In this document: one piece after another, positions 41,576 to 58,729 of the stretch | How the letters are laid out: the number at the start of each line of letters is the position of its first letter | How positions within the stretch are numbered: the first letter of the stretch is position 1 | Origin: Aldrovandia affinis | Taxonomy: Eukaryota > Chordata > Actinopteri > Notacanthiformes > Halosauridae | Assembly (NCBI GenBank): GCA_029706075.1 | Contig: JAINUG010000260.1 | Location: 749,501-813,500, forward strand | DNA: 64,000 nucleotides | Direction: 5' to 3' | Notes under the pieces: generated by a model | What the model was told of the DNA's origin: nothing | The model's database searches: none | Seen by the model: the letters and a program-made list of their open reading frames with translations, nothing else | Program-made: the position numbers and the translations under genes

Positions 41576-42976
41576 CAGGTGTATGGACGACATCACGATC
41601 TGGGAATTCGAAGAATTCGTGCACCATTACACTTTCAAACACAACCACAGTGGAGAATACACGCAGGTTTGGATGTGTGGTATGGCCAAATTGTCAATTC
41701 ACAATATATTTGACAACCACTGTTTTATTTTTGAGGTGGGACAAATGTTGTAGGCTATATTACGAGCTCAAACACTTTTTCTCCTTCTCCTGTCCGATGC
41801 GCAGGAGATACCCCTCGTCCAGGGGGAAATGGACCACCACGCGCACAAAAGCCGCCGGCGCAGCGTCCGAAAGGGAGGATCGGGCGGTGAGGGCGGGCCA
41901 GGGCCTTCCGGATGGCAACATTTTGGGAACTCTGGCCCCTTTGCGGAAGGAGCTACGGCCATGTCCGTTTCCAATATACAATGTTTGCAAACCGTATACT
42001 CCACGTTGTCACTCGTGGATTTGTCAGGGATTGCAGAAAACAGAAGTTTTGTGTCGATTTGGGGAATTGTAGGGGTTAAACCGAGGCGACCTGCGACCTG
42101 ATCGTGAACGCTCAAGTTCGCGCACTTGTTTGATGTCGGTAAACGATGTTCGGTTTCCTGTATAACACATTGCACCTCTCAAGTCCTGAGGTAGGTTAGT
42201 AATAATCTTAAAGTTGCAATATCTACTTATCACCACTAGAGTGTAGTATAAGATTTGTATTCGTAGAACATCCGTCCGTTCTCCGTCCGACTTTTACTTT
42301 ATTTTGAGCTCTAATTTTGCTTCCATGATTTGGAGTGTGGAATTAAAATGGAGAACAGAAGTCCATGTAAATTGGGCCCCTCTTTGTGTTGGGTTTTTCA
42401 CAGGACCCAGCATTTTCATTTTTTTATTTTCCTCTAAATAAATACATATACAAATGACAATTTTATCTGGAATTTATTGTGTTTATTTCAAATTTTTAGA
42501 ATAGAATGTTCTTTTCAGTAGAAAATCGTTGTAAAAATTGAAGAATGCAAAATCGTGTCAACAAATTGATATTGTTTGCATGACATTGATATTGAGTGTG
42601 AGCCAAGTCATAAGCATCAGCTCAGGATAGATGGGCAATGAAATGCCCATCAAATACCATCAAGTAATGGGCCTTAAATTAGGGTAAAATTAATTTTAAT
42701 CTCATTTTAACTTTTTATTTATTTTTAATCTTGGTATTTATCGGTGAAATTTAATTAATTTAAAGAAAAGTTGGCCTTCACTATCTCCAAAATCTGTGAA
42801 CCTACATTTGATTGACATTGTACATTTAAAAGGCTGGGGAACTTTGGAAGCAGTATGGATGCAGTCCTGATACCCAAGAGCTCAGATTCAACACAATATA
42901 AAGCCAAGACAGCAAAGCACATACTTTATTGAACTGAATTTATTTGGCAAAAAATTATTAATTAAAAGCATACATT
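41576..42976. other. Intergenic; one coding-like patch at 41768-41870
   Basis: No gene could be identified. The GC-rich patch at about 41768-41990 has an open minus-strand frame with high third-position GC (see findings). The rest is AT-rich. Confidence 0.4.
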
Positions 42977-44281
42977 CAGTAGACTCAGTTTTTATTCACA
43001 CCCTTGATAAAGATGACCAAAAGAGATCATATAAAATAAACTATATAAGTAATGAGGTATATTTTATGCTCGATAAATTCAGAAAATTCCAAACTTACAA
43101 CACTAATATAATTCTTTAGAAAAACATTGTGTTTGATTAATAATATTTTTTTCCATAAAACATCTGGATGACAATTATTCACACCCCTAACTATTCTTTT
43201 TAATTGAATCCAACAAAAATAAATATTAATAAATATATAACTTATTTGAAGTTCATTGGAAGGTTATGAAACTATACAGTGGCCTACAACGGTGTCCTGT
43301 TTCTCTAGGGTATAAAAAGGAGGGAACACACATTTGAAATACTGTGGTCAGCCATCATCATGGTGAAAGCCAAAGAACTCTTTGAAAGCATCAGACAAAA
43401 GGTTATTCACTCTACAGATCAGGAGATGGCTAAAAAAAAATCACTAAAAAGTTAAAGATACCGCTTTCCACTGTTGTGTCAATTATTAGGAAGTTTAAGG
43501 CAACTGGAACAGTGGCTAACATGCCAGGTAGAGGACGCATGTGTAGTGAGATGGAGTCTATCTTGCCAAGCAAAACAATGTGTAGTGAGATGGATGGTTC
43601 ATGACAAGAGGCAAAAAAGAAATCCAAGGCGGGGCTCTCTTTGAACAGCCTTGGAAATCATGGAAATCATGGAACCATGAACTCTAGCATGTACCAAGAT
43701 ATTTTGTCCAAAAACCTGCTGGCCAGAAAGCTACAACTTGGCTGCAGATCGACCTTCCAACAAGACAACGATCCAAAACATATGCCCAAAGCAACTAAGA
43801 AATGGTTGACAGAACACAAGATCAATGTCCTGACATGGCCATCTCAGTCTCCAGACCTGAATCCAATTGATCATTTGTAGTTTGAACTAAAAAAAGCAGT
43901 CCACAAGGTTCAACCCAAGAATCTAAAGGAACTAGAACAATTCTGCATGGAGGAATGGTTGTGGATACCCCCCAAGTTCCATAACCTTGTATGGCACTAC
44001 AGAAGGCGACTATCTGCTGTTATAACGGCCAAGGGAGGAACCACAAAGTACTGATAACGGGTGTGAATATTGGTGAATCTTGATTTTTCTGGGAAAACAA
44101 AGTTATTATTTGTGAACTGTTTGATTGTGGTTCATGCCAATGCATTATTATTAAAGAATATCATTTTTTACATTTTGTGACCATAAAATAAAGCTCATTA
44201 CTTAATACTTATATACATTTGTTTAATATGATCTCTTTTGTTCATCTTCATCAAGGGTGTGAATAAAAATGGAGTCTACTA
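42977..44281 (+). mobile_element. Tc1-like transposon, about 1.3 kb, near full length
   Basis: The left end (AGTAGACTCAGTTTTTATTC) and the inverted right end (AGTAGACTCCATTTTTATTC) continue alike into CACACCCTTGAT-AAGATGA. The length equals a complete Tc1 element with one transposase gene. Confidence 0.92.
43361..44053 (+). pseudogene. Tc1 transposase, degraded
   Basis: A start MVKAKELFESIRQKVIHS and a helix-turn-helix block (IPLSTVVSIIRKFKATGTVA) are followed by frame changes. The core block [20 protein letters not shown] and [10 protein letters not shown] are open, but a TAG replaces the tryptophan normally found after HL. The tail (FHNLVWHYRRRLSAVITAKG) is in frame after that stop. Part of the middle domain is missing. 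Confidence 0.88.
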
Positions 44282-44760
44282 TATATGAACATTTCCCCTC
44301 AGAAAAAACAGAAACGATTCACAATGTATAGCTGCAGAAGCCATCAAAACAAGACAAGAGACCTCCCTGTGATGCACATAAGTACCCTTTGATTTTGATA
44401 CACACACAGAAAAAAAATACGTATTCATAGGTGCAGAGCGTTAGAGTTCACAGTCTGATACAAAAAAAGGAGGCCCATCCCAGTTCCTAAGAGGTGGAAA
44501 CAGCAGAGGCGGTTACGTAAATCGCACGATCATGTGGACCTTCTGATGAAACAGAATAATAATAAAGGGTAGGATTGTTGGTCAATCGGTGCCCTGTTCC
44601 AAAGCAAACAGAGCTGCCCCGCCCTTGTCCCATATTCACCTTTAACACATTCAACAATTACAGGTTTAACAGTTGCACAATTAGAGGTTCAACTGAAGTA
44701 TTAGCAAGTGAAATTTGTAGGTGCAAGGATACAGTCTGAGTGCGCCTGCTGCAGCTGTCC

Positions 44761-44845
44761 AATTCAAGCACTCCATTGTGTCAGTTGATAATTCAAGCAT
44801 TCTGTTGTGTCAGTTGATAATTCAAGCACTCCACTGTGTCAGAAC
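44761..44845. repeat. 29-bp tandem repeat, about 2.9 copies
   Basis: Units begin AATTCAAGCA at 44761, 44790 and 44819. Confidence 0.85.
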
Positions 44846-45103
44846 AGCCTGTCCCAATCTGCCACTGTGGGGCAATGTTTTGTGGTGCCACTGCATTTTT
44901 TATGCTGCAAAATGCTTGAAATGTCAATGAAATAAAATCAATGAAATTGCCATTTGTATTTTGATTGAAACTGTGCCAAGCGAAATGTGTCTCTTGTAGT
45001 GAAAAATAATATTTACATCAACAAGCAAAGGAATCACTGATGCACATACCACTCCTAATTTTGACCATCAGTAAAAGTTGCTATTATTATTTTAATTTTC
45101 TTT

Positions 45104-45192
45104 CTCCCCCCCAACATATCCCAGGCTCAAACCTGTGACTATAGGGTCCAACCCATGGCCAGTGCCTTTGCCAACTGAGCTTCTCAGGGACC
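45104..45192 (-). mobile_element. tRNA-like SINE fragment
   Basis: On the minus strand a tRNA-like head (GAGAAGCTCAGTTGGCAAAG) is followed by a B-box-like CACAGGTTTGAGCCTGGG. No tail was recognised. Confidence 0.45.
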
Positions 45193-46136
45193 AAGAAATC
45201 ACTATTATAATGATTTCAGAGTAGTATGGTGCATCACTGAATCTACAGTACTTTCAGTACCCTTTCAGTATCTACAGTACCCTTGCTTAAACTTCCTCTC
45301 TAATTAGCCGTCAGTGTCATTATGATGCTGTTGTGAAATAGTATGGAAAAAGTTAGGATTAGGGGTTGCAAACCACATTTATAAAAGCATTATCACACTG
45401 AATACACATAATACAGAGTGTTCTTTTACTCTTAACTGTATAAGCTCTGCAAACAATTAGCTACATATATGGTTTAGAATATTGCCTCTCAGTTTCAGCA
45501 CACAGCAAACTTTATAAAGTGCATTTTGACAACCAGCAAATCATGGTAATATTGCAAGCTATCTAAAAGGTTCAGTATAACTCAAAGGTATTTGTCAGAA
45601 AACTGGTCACAGGTTTAGAGGAATGACAGATGACAAGAGTAGATGTCTGTCTGTCAAATTAATATTGCAACCCCCCCACACACCTTCAGTCTTCTTCGAC
45701 GGACTCCCTTGACCCACCCCACTACACACAGAATGGTATGGCAGCCCTTGAGGGTCAAAAACAATTCTGATGTTCCTACCCCCAATGATTACAGTTGTAA
45801 AATAAAGTTTCCAAAGCAATTGTTCAACACCGGGTTTGTTCTATGTTCTCGTTCACTAGAGGAATGTCCGTCAGTCTTGTGTGTTGAGGGAGTGAGGGGT
45901 CATAGTCAAAGGTACAATACCCATTTGTAAACCAAGCAACAATATCCCAGAGCATATACAAAATAAGATCGATATCCAAATATATATAGATGTATATCTT
46001 TGTATGATTATATACACATTTACATGCACATATGCACTTTGATTCCTTTATGGATCCACTGCACACCTATAATTATGCAAGGTCCTACAAAGCCCCTCAA
46101 ATCAAGCGAACACACAACTCTGGCAAACAACTAATA

Positions 46137-46205
46137 CAGTGGTTAAGGCCCTAGAATCTGGATTTAGGGAGTGCAGATTTAAATCCTGTTTGGTGCCCTG
46201 CTGCT
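46137..46205 (+). mobile_element. tRNA-like SINE fragment
   Basis: The phrases CAGTGGTTAAGGCCCTAGAA and CAGATTTAAATCCTG resemble A- and B-boxes. The copy is diverged and short. Confidence 0.4.
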
Positions 46206-48185
46206 CTGGTATAATGTTATCAGAACTGCCTCAGATGTACAGGTGCATGATAATGACCAAATATCCAAGGGGCTTGTGGTGTAGCCCGTGTTACCTAGTG
46301 ACCTAGTCTGACTCCTGCCTCACACCATGGTCTCTATCAAATTCTATCGAGGAATGGGAATCAAAGATTCTCTATAGTAACCAGATGGTCAGCTTCAACA
46401 TTCATTCAGTTCTCTCTTCTTACGCTAAGATGTTTCCGTTTGGTAACAGGACTATATTACAGTTTATGAATACTCATGAAGAGGTGTGCCCAGAAGACAC
46501 ACATACACGTACACACACACACAAACATCCATTTGCACTAGTATAGTCCTTGGTCAAGGCCTCTTCATTCATATTTATAATATGCATAAAATTTGAATGT
46601 TTCAGTGTCAACGGTTGCTTAGACAGAACTTTCAATGTTAATAGGGGGAGCTGACCATCTGGTCAGTCAAGCAAATCTGTGGAGGAATACCCTCTGGGTT
46701 TAGTGTTGGGAGTGTGAGACTTCAAGAACCACAAAATTGCCAATCAGTCAATCACCAATTCATACAATTATTAACACATGATTGCGCACGGCTTTCCAAC
46801 CTTTCAAGGTCAATTTCAAGGTTCCTCGAAATACCCACCCCCTGTCTGAAGATCCCCATCTCATTAAAATTGTTCACTGCTGGCTGAGACACACCTTAAT
46901 CCAACACCCAATACAGGCTACAATACCTTGGCTATTTACCACATTTGTATATGGAAGCATGTTTAAAATATGGCATTGTATATCATACTTTAATAAATTA
47001 CAAGGATCATAATATTACCCAGGAAGTGTAACATCATGGAAAAAATGGTAAACCAGGTTTATTTGACCATAAAAAACACCCTTTAAAATGATGAAATATG
47101 GATCAGTCCTCCCTCGTTAACTCATTGCACAGATTGCTCTCGCGTAGACCCCTAGAGGCTGGTGTGTGGCAGTGTAGGGCCCTTTAACAGGAAGGGGGAA
47201 AGAGAGAGCTGGAGGCTTCAGGGAAGGACTGGGAATCTATCCACAGGGAGGGGCCGTAAGTGAGTGAAGGAGGGAGGAGGGAGGGTGAGACAGAGGAGGT
47301 TTCATGATTTAGGATTGTACAGCTGAGTGCAAGTGGTGAGGGTTCAGGGCTCAGGGTCAGCCCGAATGGTACCACAGTGTCTGCCATCAACTCTTCTGCT
47401 AAGCAGCCATGGCCTCCTGTTGCAGAGTTACACTGAAGCGGCTCAACAGCATATTGCAGCAGAGACTGTGGCCCCTATTCATAGTGCTAGTACAATAATA
47501 CCAGGTATCTCATCAAGTACTATAATATCAGGTATCTACATAGAGCATCTCCTCACTGCACCATAGTCACTTGCAGTTGGGGTCAATTTCATTTTTATTC
47601 GGTTTCTAATTTAGGTAATGAATTGAAATTCAATGAATTAAATGAATTAAAATCCCTGCAGAACATTATGGCCATTTTCCAATTCATGAACTGAATTTCC
47701 ATTAATTTACTGAATTGACCAAATTGAAATGATATTGATGCTAATCCTAATCACTTGCACCCGACTGTTTGCAAGCACTTTAAAACACAACAAATAATTT
47801 ATATTAATTTTTTTGTGATCCTGAATCATTTACTGTCTTTTATGATCTCAAAATCAAACCTTCACATTAAATAACTTTTTTGATTAAAAATTGGACCCAT
47901 ATTGTTATCCAGACAGACTGAATAAAATGGCCCAGTTCACCCTGAAGTCCACCTCATCAACAAGTCTCAATAATACAAAGTACGTGCATGTACGGGTACC
48001 TGTGTAAAACTGGTGTAAAAGTATATCTCGCCCTCATTTCAAAGTATACATTGCAATTATAATGGCAATTACAATTACAACAAGTCTGTCACTGCTTTCA
48101 TTGAAAAGGGACAAATCATCATCGTACCAATTTCAAATGACATTTATTTTAATTGGCCTGAGGAACCACTTTATTCTGAATCTAT

Positions 48186-49001
48186 GGCTGTGTTCGAAAC
48201 CGCTCACTCGTTCACTTGTTCTCTATTCCCTATATAGTGTTTACAATAGAGTGTACTATGTAGTGAACGACAAACTTTTTTGGCCGGATCTGAATCAACT
48301 GAAACGTCATTTGCTCACTTGTTCCCTATTCCCTATAAAAAAAAGTGCCAAGATATTCAGGTGAACGTCATTTGCGGATGCGCCCAGTATCGCATAAACA
48401 AACCGAGCACTCATGGCAGCAGGTTGAAATGTACTCAGGTGGTATCGGGTTTGAATGTTCAGTTTTGAATGTTAAATCTCAAATAAATTGTTGAAATTCT
48501 AATGATGTGCAAGTGTGGTTTTGTCAACTGTGGTGCTGTCTGCTAGCCACTGCTTTAGCCACCGATAGCTACCGTTATGGAAGTTGTGAGCTAACTAGCT
48601 CGTGTGGAGAAAATAACGTTAGGATAACTCACGAGCTCAGGACTAGCACCAACTCCCATAACGATAATAACGGTAACTATAGCGGTGGCTAAAGCAGTTA
48701 GCTAACGTTACCACCATGATTCCTGTTTCTGTTTTACTGCTGTTGGCTCAACTTTTGTTCTTGAGGCATAAACGGAGGAGTATGTATGACGGTATGACAC
48801 GACCGCATTGCATTGTGGTACACGGGAGAAATTGTATGGTACATTCGCTGTTCACTACAAATCACAGTGAATTGTGGGTATTTTCTCGTTCACTATATAG
48901 TGAACGAAATGAACAGTTTAGAATTTGTCGCACAATACAAAATGGCGTACACACTATATAGTGCACTATATAGTGAATAGGGAGCGGTTTCGAACACAGC
49001 C
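48186..49001 (+). mobile_element. Non-autonomous DNA transposon, same family as copy A, copy B
   Basis: The terminal repeats are GGCTGTGTTCGAAACCGCTC and the exact inverse at the right end. It is opposite in orientation to copy A. Both share the internal ATGATGTGCAAGTGTGG and the following 60 or so bases. An internal imperfect palindrome has arms with TGCTTTAGCCACCG at about 48549 and its inverse at about 48684. TAT flanks both ends and might be a 3-bp target-site duplication. Confidence 0.88.
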
Positions 49002-50469
49002 TATATCCCTCCATTGGTATGAGTGAATATCTCCATGGCCATTTTTGATTGCTGTTTTGGTCATTTGGACTGAAAACAGATGACTGATGCAACTGCAAAT
49101 CTCAATTTGTAAACGTTTTTTTAATGAGAGTGGTCTTATTTTTTGATATGACAGGGCAAAGTCTGTCGGCTACTGATGCTGACAGTTGGTAGAATTGGGT
49201 TGAGCCGCTCCAAAACAGTGTGGCCAGATGTCCTGCATGATTGCTTGACAGTTGAAAATTCCAGAACTTTGATTGAAAGCCGTTTCCAGTGAAGGGCAAC
49301 CCCATGGTTACTATATGCAATAGGATTCATATTCTTATAGCAAACAAGCACCATTAATCATATAACTATTACAAGATGTTTTAACACAGGGCAATACACA
49401 TCTGATGCAAAGCTAAAAGAAACAAAAGTTGGATATAATGACACCACAGACATGCCAGTTCAATTGTGGACTGTAACATGAAATAATTTAATTTATTAGA
49501 CGCTAACTTCACGTAGCGTTACATAGCACCCCAAAAAGTGAGAAACCATGAACAGTTTGATTTCGATTTGAACATTCAATTCACATTTATTTTGTGGTTT
49601 TGCTTAGGATGCACATTGCCCTTGGGGGTGGCATTGACCAGTGGCAACACAGATTCCAAGACCTATATATATATAAATATATATATATATTTATATATAA
49701 AATATGTGTATATTTATATCTTTTAAATAAATTTATATAAATTACACATAAACACATAGCTGGGGCTTAGGCAGTGATACGCTTCTCATCTCAAGGGAAG
49801 ATGGGAGATTGTTGTATATTCCTTTATAATTTGGTCATTTAGAAAAATATCTATAATAAAACCAAAGCAAACAGTGGCCCATTTCCTACAGATCCACCTC
49901 CCTTCTTCATTGACAGTAACTGCAAATAAGTCATTTACAGTAATATGTATTTTTTCCCCAACATTCATACTTTACAATCATGTATGTTCTTACATATACA
50001 CAATAATGTATATTCATATGCATATTGTTTTTTTATGCGATATACCTTTCTCCATATAAAAAAGGTCCATAGTGCAAGACGTGCCAAACTTATATCAACA
50101 ATAAAATAATTATAGAGAACAATAATAGCAATAGTTACAATATAAGATAATAGCATCAACAACAATGTGAAAAGCTTCAGGTCCCATTGTGTCCACTGGC
50201 TTAACAGCATCACTACAGGCTAGAGCAAAGGGAACATCAATTTCTCCCCCCCCACCCCAAAACTTAAAAAAATAAATTTTCACAGGAAAATGAAAAATAC
50301 ATATACAAAAATATACCTCTCCCCTTCTTTTTCTGTCCCTCTCTCCGTCTCTCAATCTCCTCATAAGGACTCTGCTCCCCTAACAATAAAAAAATACTGC
50401 TCTCGCAATTGTCCCTATCGCCACGGGGCGCGGGAGGCCTGACTGAGGAGAGTGGGCAGGAAGCCCTAA
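49002..50469. other. Intergenic; no gene seen
   Basis: The stretch is AT-rich, with a TA-rich microsatellite at about 49660-49740. No supported feature. Confidence 0.5.
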
Positions 50470-51190
50470 AGGCCTAAATATACTTTCAATTTAACTACGC
50501 CTACACATACGCGTACGTAAAATGGCTGCCACGCGTACCCTGCGGTTGTTGGGTGCATACGTGTTGTGCACGTCCTTGCGTATACGCAAGGTGCAATACC
50601 GATATAAATCGTGGCGGCAGGCAATAAAGCGGAGGGTGATGGCAAGCCACTCTGCTTCACCCACTGGCTCACTGTGCATGTTTTGATGTGTAATGAGCGG
50701 GGACACGAGACGAAGCAAGTCATCAAATGTCCTGGCGGGCATACGGAAATACTGGAATGAGAGAAACATACTCTCCTTCTTTACGCAGGGATACATTTAA
50801 TGTTCTAATACCATCTATACAATCTCCGTTGTTTAGTTTGGTTTAGCTTATTCGATATTTAACATTTCAAAAATACTATATATGGTTGCATCCCGATATA
50901 CATTCTGGCGCCGCTGCCGCTGTTTCTGCCTCCTTCTCAAGATATACATTAAAACAACCTTGTTGTGCAGAAACGGAAGTAGTTGTCAAAGTATGCCGGC
51001 CAGAGACAACTTCGTTTTGGCCCCACAGTTCTGACCTGCACCCTTGTGGATATAGCTTTTAAACATCAAGACAGACAAAAAGTACGCAGAGGAGTATGTG
51101 AACAATGCTGCTCGCGTTGGGTACACATAGGCGTATGCGTGCTTAAATATACTTCACTTAAGCATGCGTAAGCGGTAGCATAGTACCTAA
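50470..51190 (-). mobile_element. PIF/Harbinger transposon fragment
   Basis: A minus-strand frame at 50491-50796 resembles the N-terminal part of Harbinger/HARBI1-type nucleases (YFRMPARTFDDLLRLVSPLI, then GEAEWLAITLRFIAC). The DDE catalytic residues are absent. TAAATATACTT phrases at 50476 and 51143 and GCGTA-rich sequence at both sides suggest the outer limits, but clean terminal repeats were not found. Confidence 0.6.
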
Positions 51191-52866
51191 AAGACCACGC
51201 TCCCATACATTAAGAGGCTGTTTTTCTAAACATCCCAGCGGCCTTTGAAAGGTGATTCTCCACTGACAACACAATAAAAAAAAAACAGCGTTGTCCACAA
51301 CAGGCAAAAGGAACGGGACAGAGGCAAGTATCATCAAATATTCACTGTGCATCCCTAACACTTTTTTTCTTAGCTTTTTTTCCGTCATCAGAAAAAAACC
51401 TAAAAACAAACTTTTTTGGCGTCAAAGTAACACAGAAAACACACAAAAAACAACGACAAAGTGACCAAAAAATACTAATTGGAAATGGAAATAGGCAAGG
51501 ACAAGGTACGAAACGATCAGTAACTGGTTGACGAGGGGCCATACTGCGACTGGACTGGGGGGAGAGGGAGGCGAGTAGCACTGCAGGTGTGCGCTGGTGA
51601 AGCAACTGCCAATTGCGATTGCGTTTTTAAAAAGGTTTTTTTTGCGTTTTCCGTATGGAATCCAGGACTCCGATAGCGCAGAAGCCCCGCCCTCTATCTC
51701 CTTGTCAGTCCCTGGGACATGTCTACCAACCCTTCTCCCCCATATCAAAGTCTGCCTCCTCTTCCTCATTCCTGATTGGCTCTCTCCTTCGCTGAATCAA
51801 ATAACATTCCAAACACAAAATAGTCTCTGAATTTGTTTGTTTGTTTTTTACATCCAACAAAGCCGCTTTAAGGGAACAAATAAAGCGCTGCATCCCTCTT
51901 TTGCTTTAGCTTAATTTTTTTTGTCCTGCCATTTATTTTATTTTATTTTATTTATAGGTTTTTGTAATACTCCGCAGTTCCTCTGGACCAGGCCGTGGAT
52001 GGTTCTCAGTCGAGGTCCCAGGAGGTGGACGGGCCCAGTGGGCTCTCGGGGGCTGGGGGCTTCAGAAAGAGGGAGAGACAGGAGAGAGAAGAAACAGAGA
52101 TGGAGAGATGGACCGGAGGAGAGAAGTGGGGGGGAGAGAGAGCGCAAGAGAGAGGGCTACGAGTGATCCTCCCTTTCAAGTCCCAGCAAATGAAGAAGAA
52201 GCGTGAGCGTGGGGCGAATGTGGTCGGGTGGAGTGAGGCGAGGGGGGTAGGGGTTGGGGTTGTGGGAGGGGGGGGTGGAGCAAGGGGCTGGGTGGGGTGG
52301 GGATTTGCAGTTGGGCTGAAAGAATTCCTTTTTCCTATTCCCACTAAAGCAAACACACTCTGGCAGTCAGCATGAGGAGCGAGAGCGAGATAAGGGGTGA
52401 AGCCACACTACGATCAGGACCAGCAGAAGAGGACAGGAGTGAGACACAGGAGTTGAATAAGGATTTTGGAGTAGGGTAAGCACGCGCATATGATTGCAGG
52501 CTAAGACTTGTGTTCCTACTGTGTGTGTTTGTGTGTCTGTGTATGCGTGGGGGTGTGTGAAAATGAGGGGTCTCTAACACATTATTTCAAGGTTTCAAGG
52601 CCCAGAAATGTTTGACTTCTCCAGACTTAAATCCCAAATGAATTGCATGACTTTCACATTTGAGCGATTTTTTAAAGCTTTAAAATTCTCTGGACTGTTG
52701 GGTGGTCTATACATGCCTCATATATGACAGCATACTCTGTGGGTGCATGTCTAGATATGTCTTCCATTTGTCCTCCTGTGAATTTGTGTGCATGCGTACA
52801 GTGGGCCTGCTGTGCCTGCGTGTGTGCCTGCGCATGTCTGCGCTCGTCTGCACCTGCGTATGCCTC
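51191..52866 (-). other. fosb 3' UTR and downstream DNA
   Basis: The part from 52866 down to about 51930 is the likely fosb 3' UTR. It is purine/pyrimidine biased and holds a G-rich stretch near 52245-52310. I saw only one ATTTA pentamer (near 52624), fewer than usual for an unstable early-response mRNA, so the 3' UTR may run further. Confidence 0.45.
51932..51952 (-). terminator. Candidate poly(A) signals for fosb
   Basis: Four overlapping AATAAA hexamers on the minus strand come from a repeated AATAAAATAAA run, about 920 bases after the fosb stop codon. Use is not proven. Confidence 0.35.
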
Positions 52867-57904
<5,038 letters not shown>

Positions 57905-58565
57905 CTCCCCGGCAAAGCCGAGAGACACCGATGCACGTGCCGTTCCCGGAAACAAAGCGATGTCACCTGTGTGAACAAATAAAGTTGTCATTTTTTATGT
58001 GTGTATAAAATCTGTTTAAAGACAAGAAAACTATGTCAATTGATGTTAGATCGTTACATATATGCATTTTCATTCATAACCATTTAGGTTAGGTTTTGTA
58101 TTATACACGTATGCTAGTATAATGCAAATAGACAGAAAATGCATGCATGAGCACATAACCAAACAAAAAACATAACAAAGTATTCGTTGGTACAGTCTGG
58201 TACAGTCAGAGTAATTAGTACAGCAATTATAATGTAGCCTACTTTGTCAATGATGCAATACCCTAAGCGGCAACTTATACATAATATAGATACATGTTAA
58301 AGGAATTAATCAATCACCTTTACTAGTTTTCTTGGAGTATTCCGATGGGATGGTGTCCGTTCCCCTCCAAACTAGTTGCATTAAGAAGGAAATCCAGGTC
58401 TTCACATTTCTTAAAGTTTTCAATTTTAATATAAACTCCTTGATGCGTGACAAAATTAGATCCAGTAAGATGGTTTTCCTTGGCTCAACCCAAATAAAAG
58501 TATAAATGTGTTTATAAATCCAGATAATACTCCACGGGTTGTAGTAGGATCGATGTTATGAAAGC
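57905..58565 (-). other. fosb: fosb 5' UTR (inferred)
   Basis: The stretch between the TATA-like box and the start codon is about 660 bases. FOSB genes are known for long 5' leaders. No intron signal is needed to explain it. Confidence 0.45.
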
Positions 58566-58591
58566 AAGAGTCTAGTACAGTGGCTCCTCGT

Positions 58592-58729
58592 CTTTATGAA
58601 TGAATCTTACTGAGAACACGATCGTAAAAGGAACTCCTAGTCCCGCCTTCGGGGTTCCGATGACGTACGTGTCCATACATGGAGCTGTATTGCCTGTGTT
58701 TTTGTTTGGTTTCCAAGGCGATGACGTTT
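58592..58729 (-). promoter_or_regulatory. fosb: fosb promoter: SRE-like, CRE and TATA-like sites
   Basis: In the transcript direction: a CRE half site AAACGTCA (58722-58729), an SRE-like CArG box CCATGTATGG (58673-58682, one base off CC(A/T)6GG), a CRE half site GTACGTCA (58661-58668), and a TATA-like TCATAAAGA (58591-58599) inside GATTCATTCATAAAG, close to the c-fos TATA region. The SRE-CRE-TATA order matches mammalian fos and fosB promoters, which respond to serum and cAMP signals. This predicts rapid induction by SRF/TCF and CREB. Confidence 0.65.

Larger units (their letters stand above)
44282..48185. other. Intergenic; no gene seen
   Basis: The stretch has a 29-bp tandem repeat (44761-44845), two tRNA-like SINE pieces (45104-45192 and 46137-46205) and AT-rich unique DNA. 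At 47570-47730 are repeated AATTCAATGAATT words that may be a diverged MITE. Confidence 0.45.

Noticed and set aside
47570..47730. AATTGAAATTCAATGAATT-rich stretch as a defined MITE
   Set aside because: There are inverted words, but I could not fix terminal repeats or a target-site duplication.
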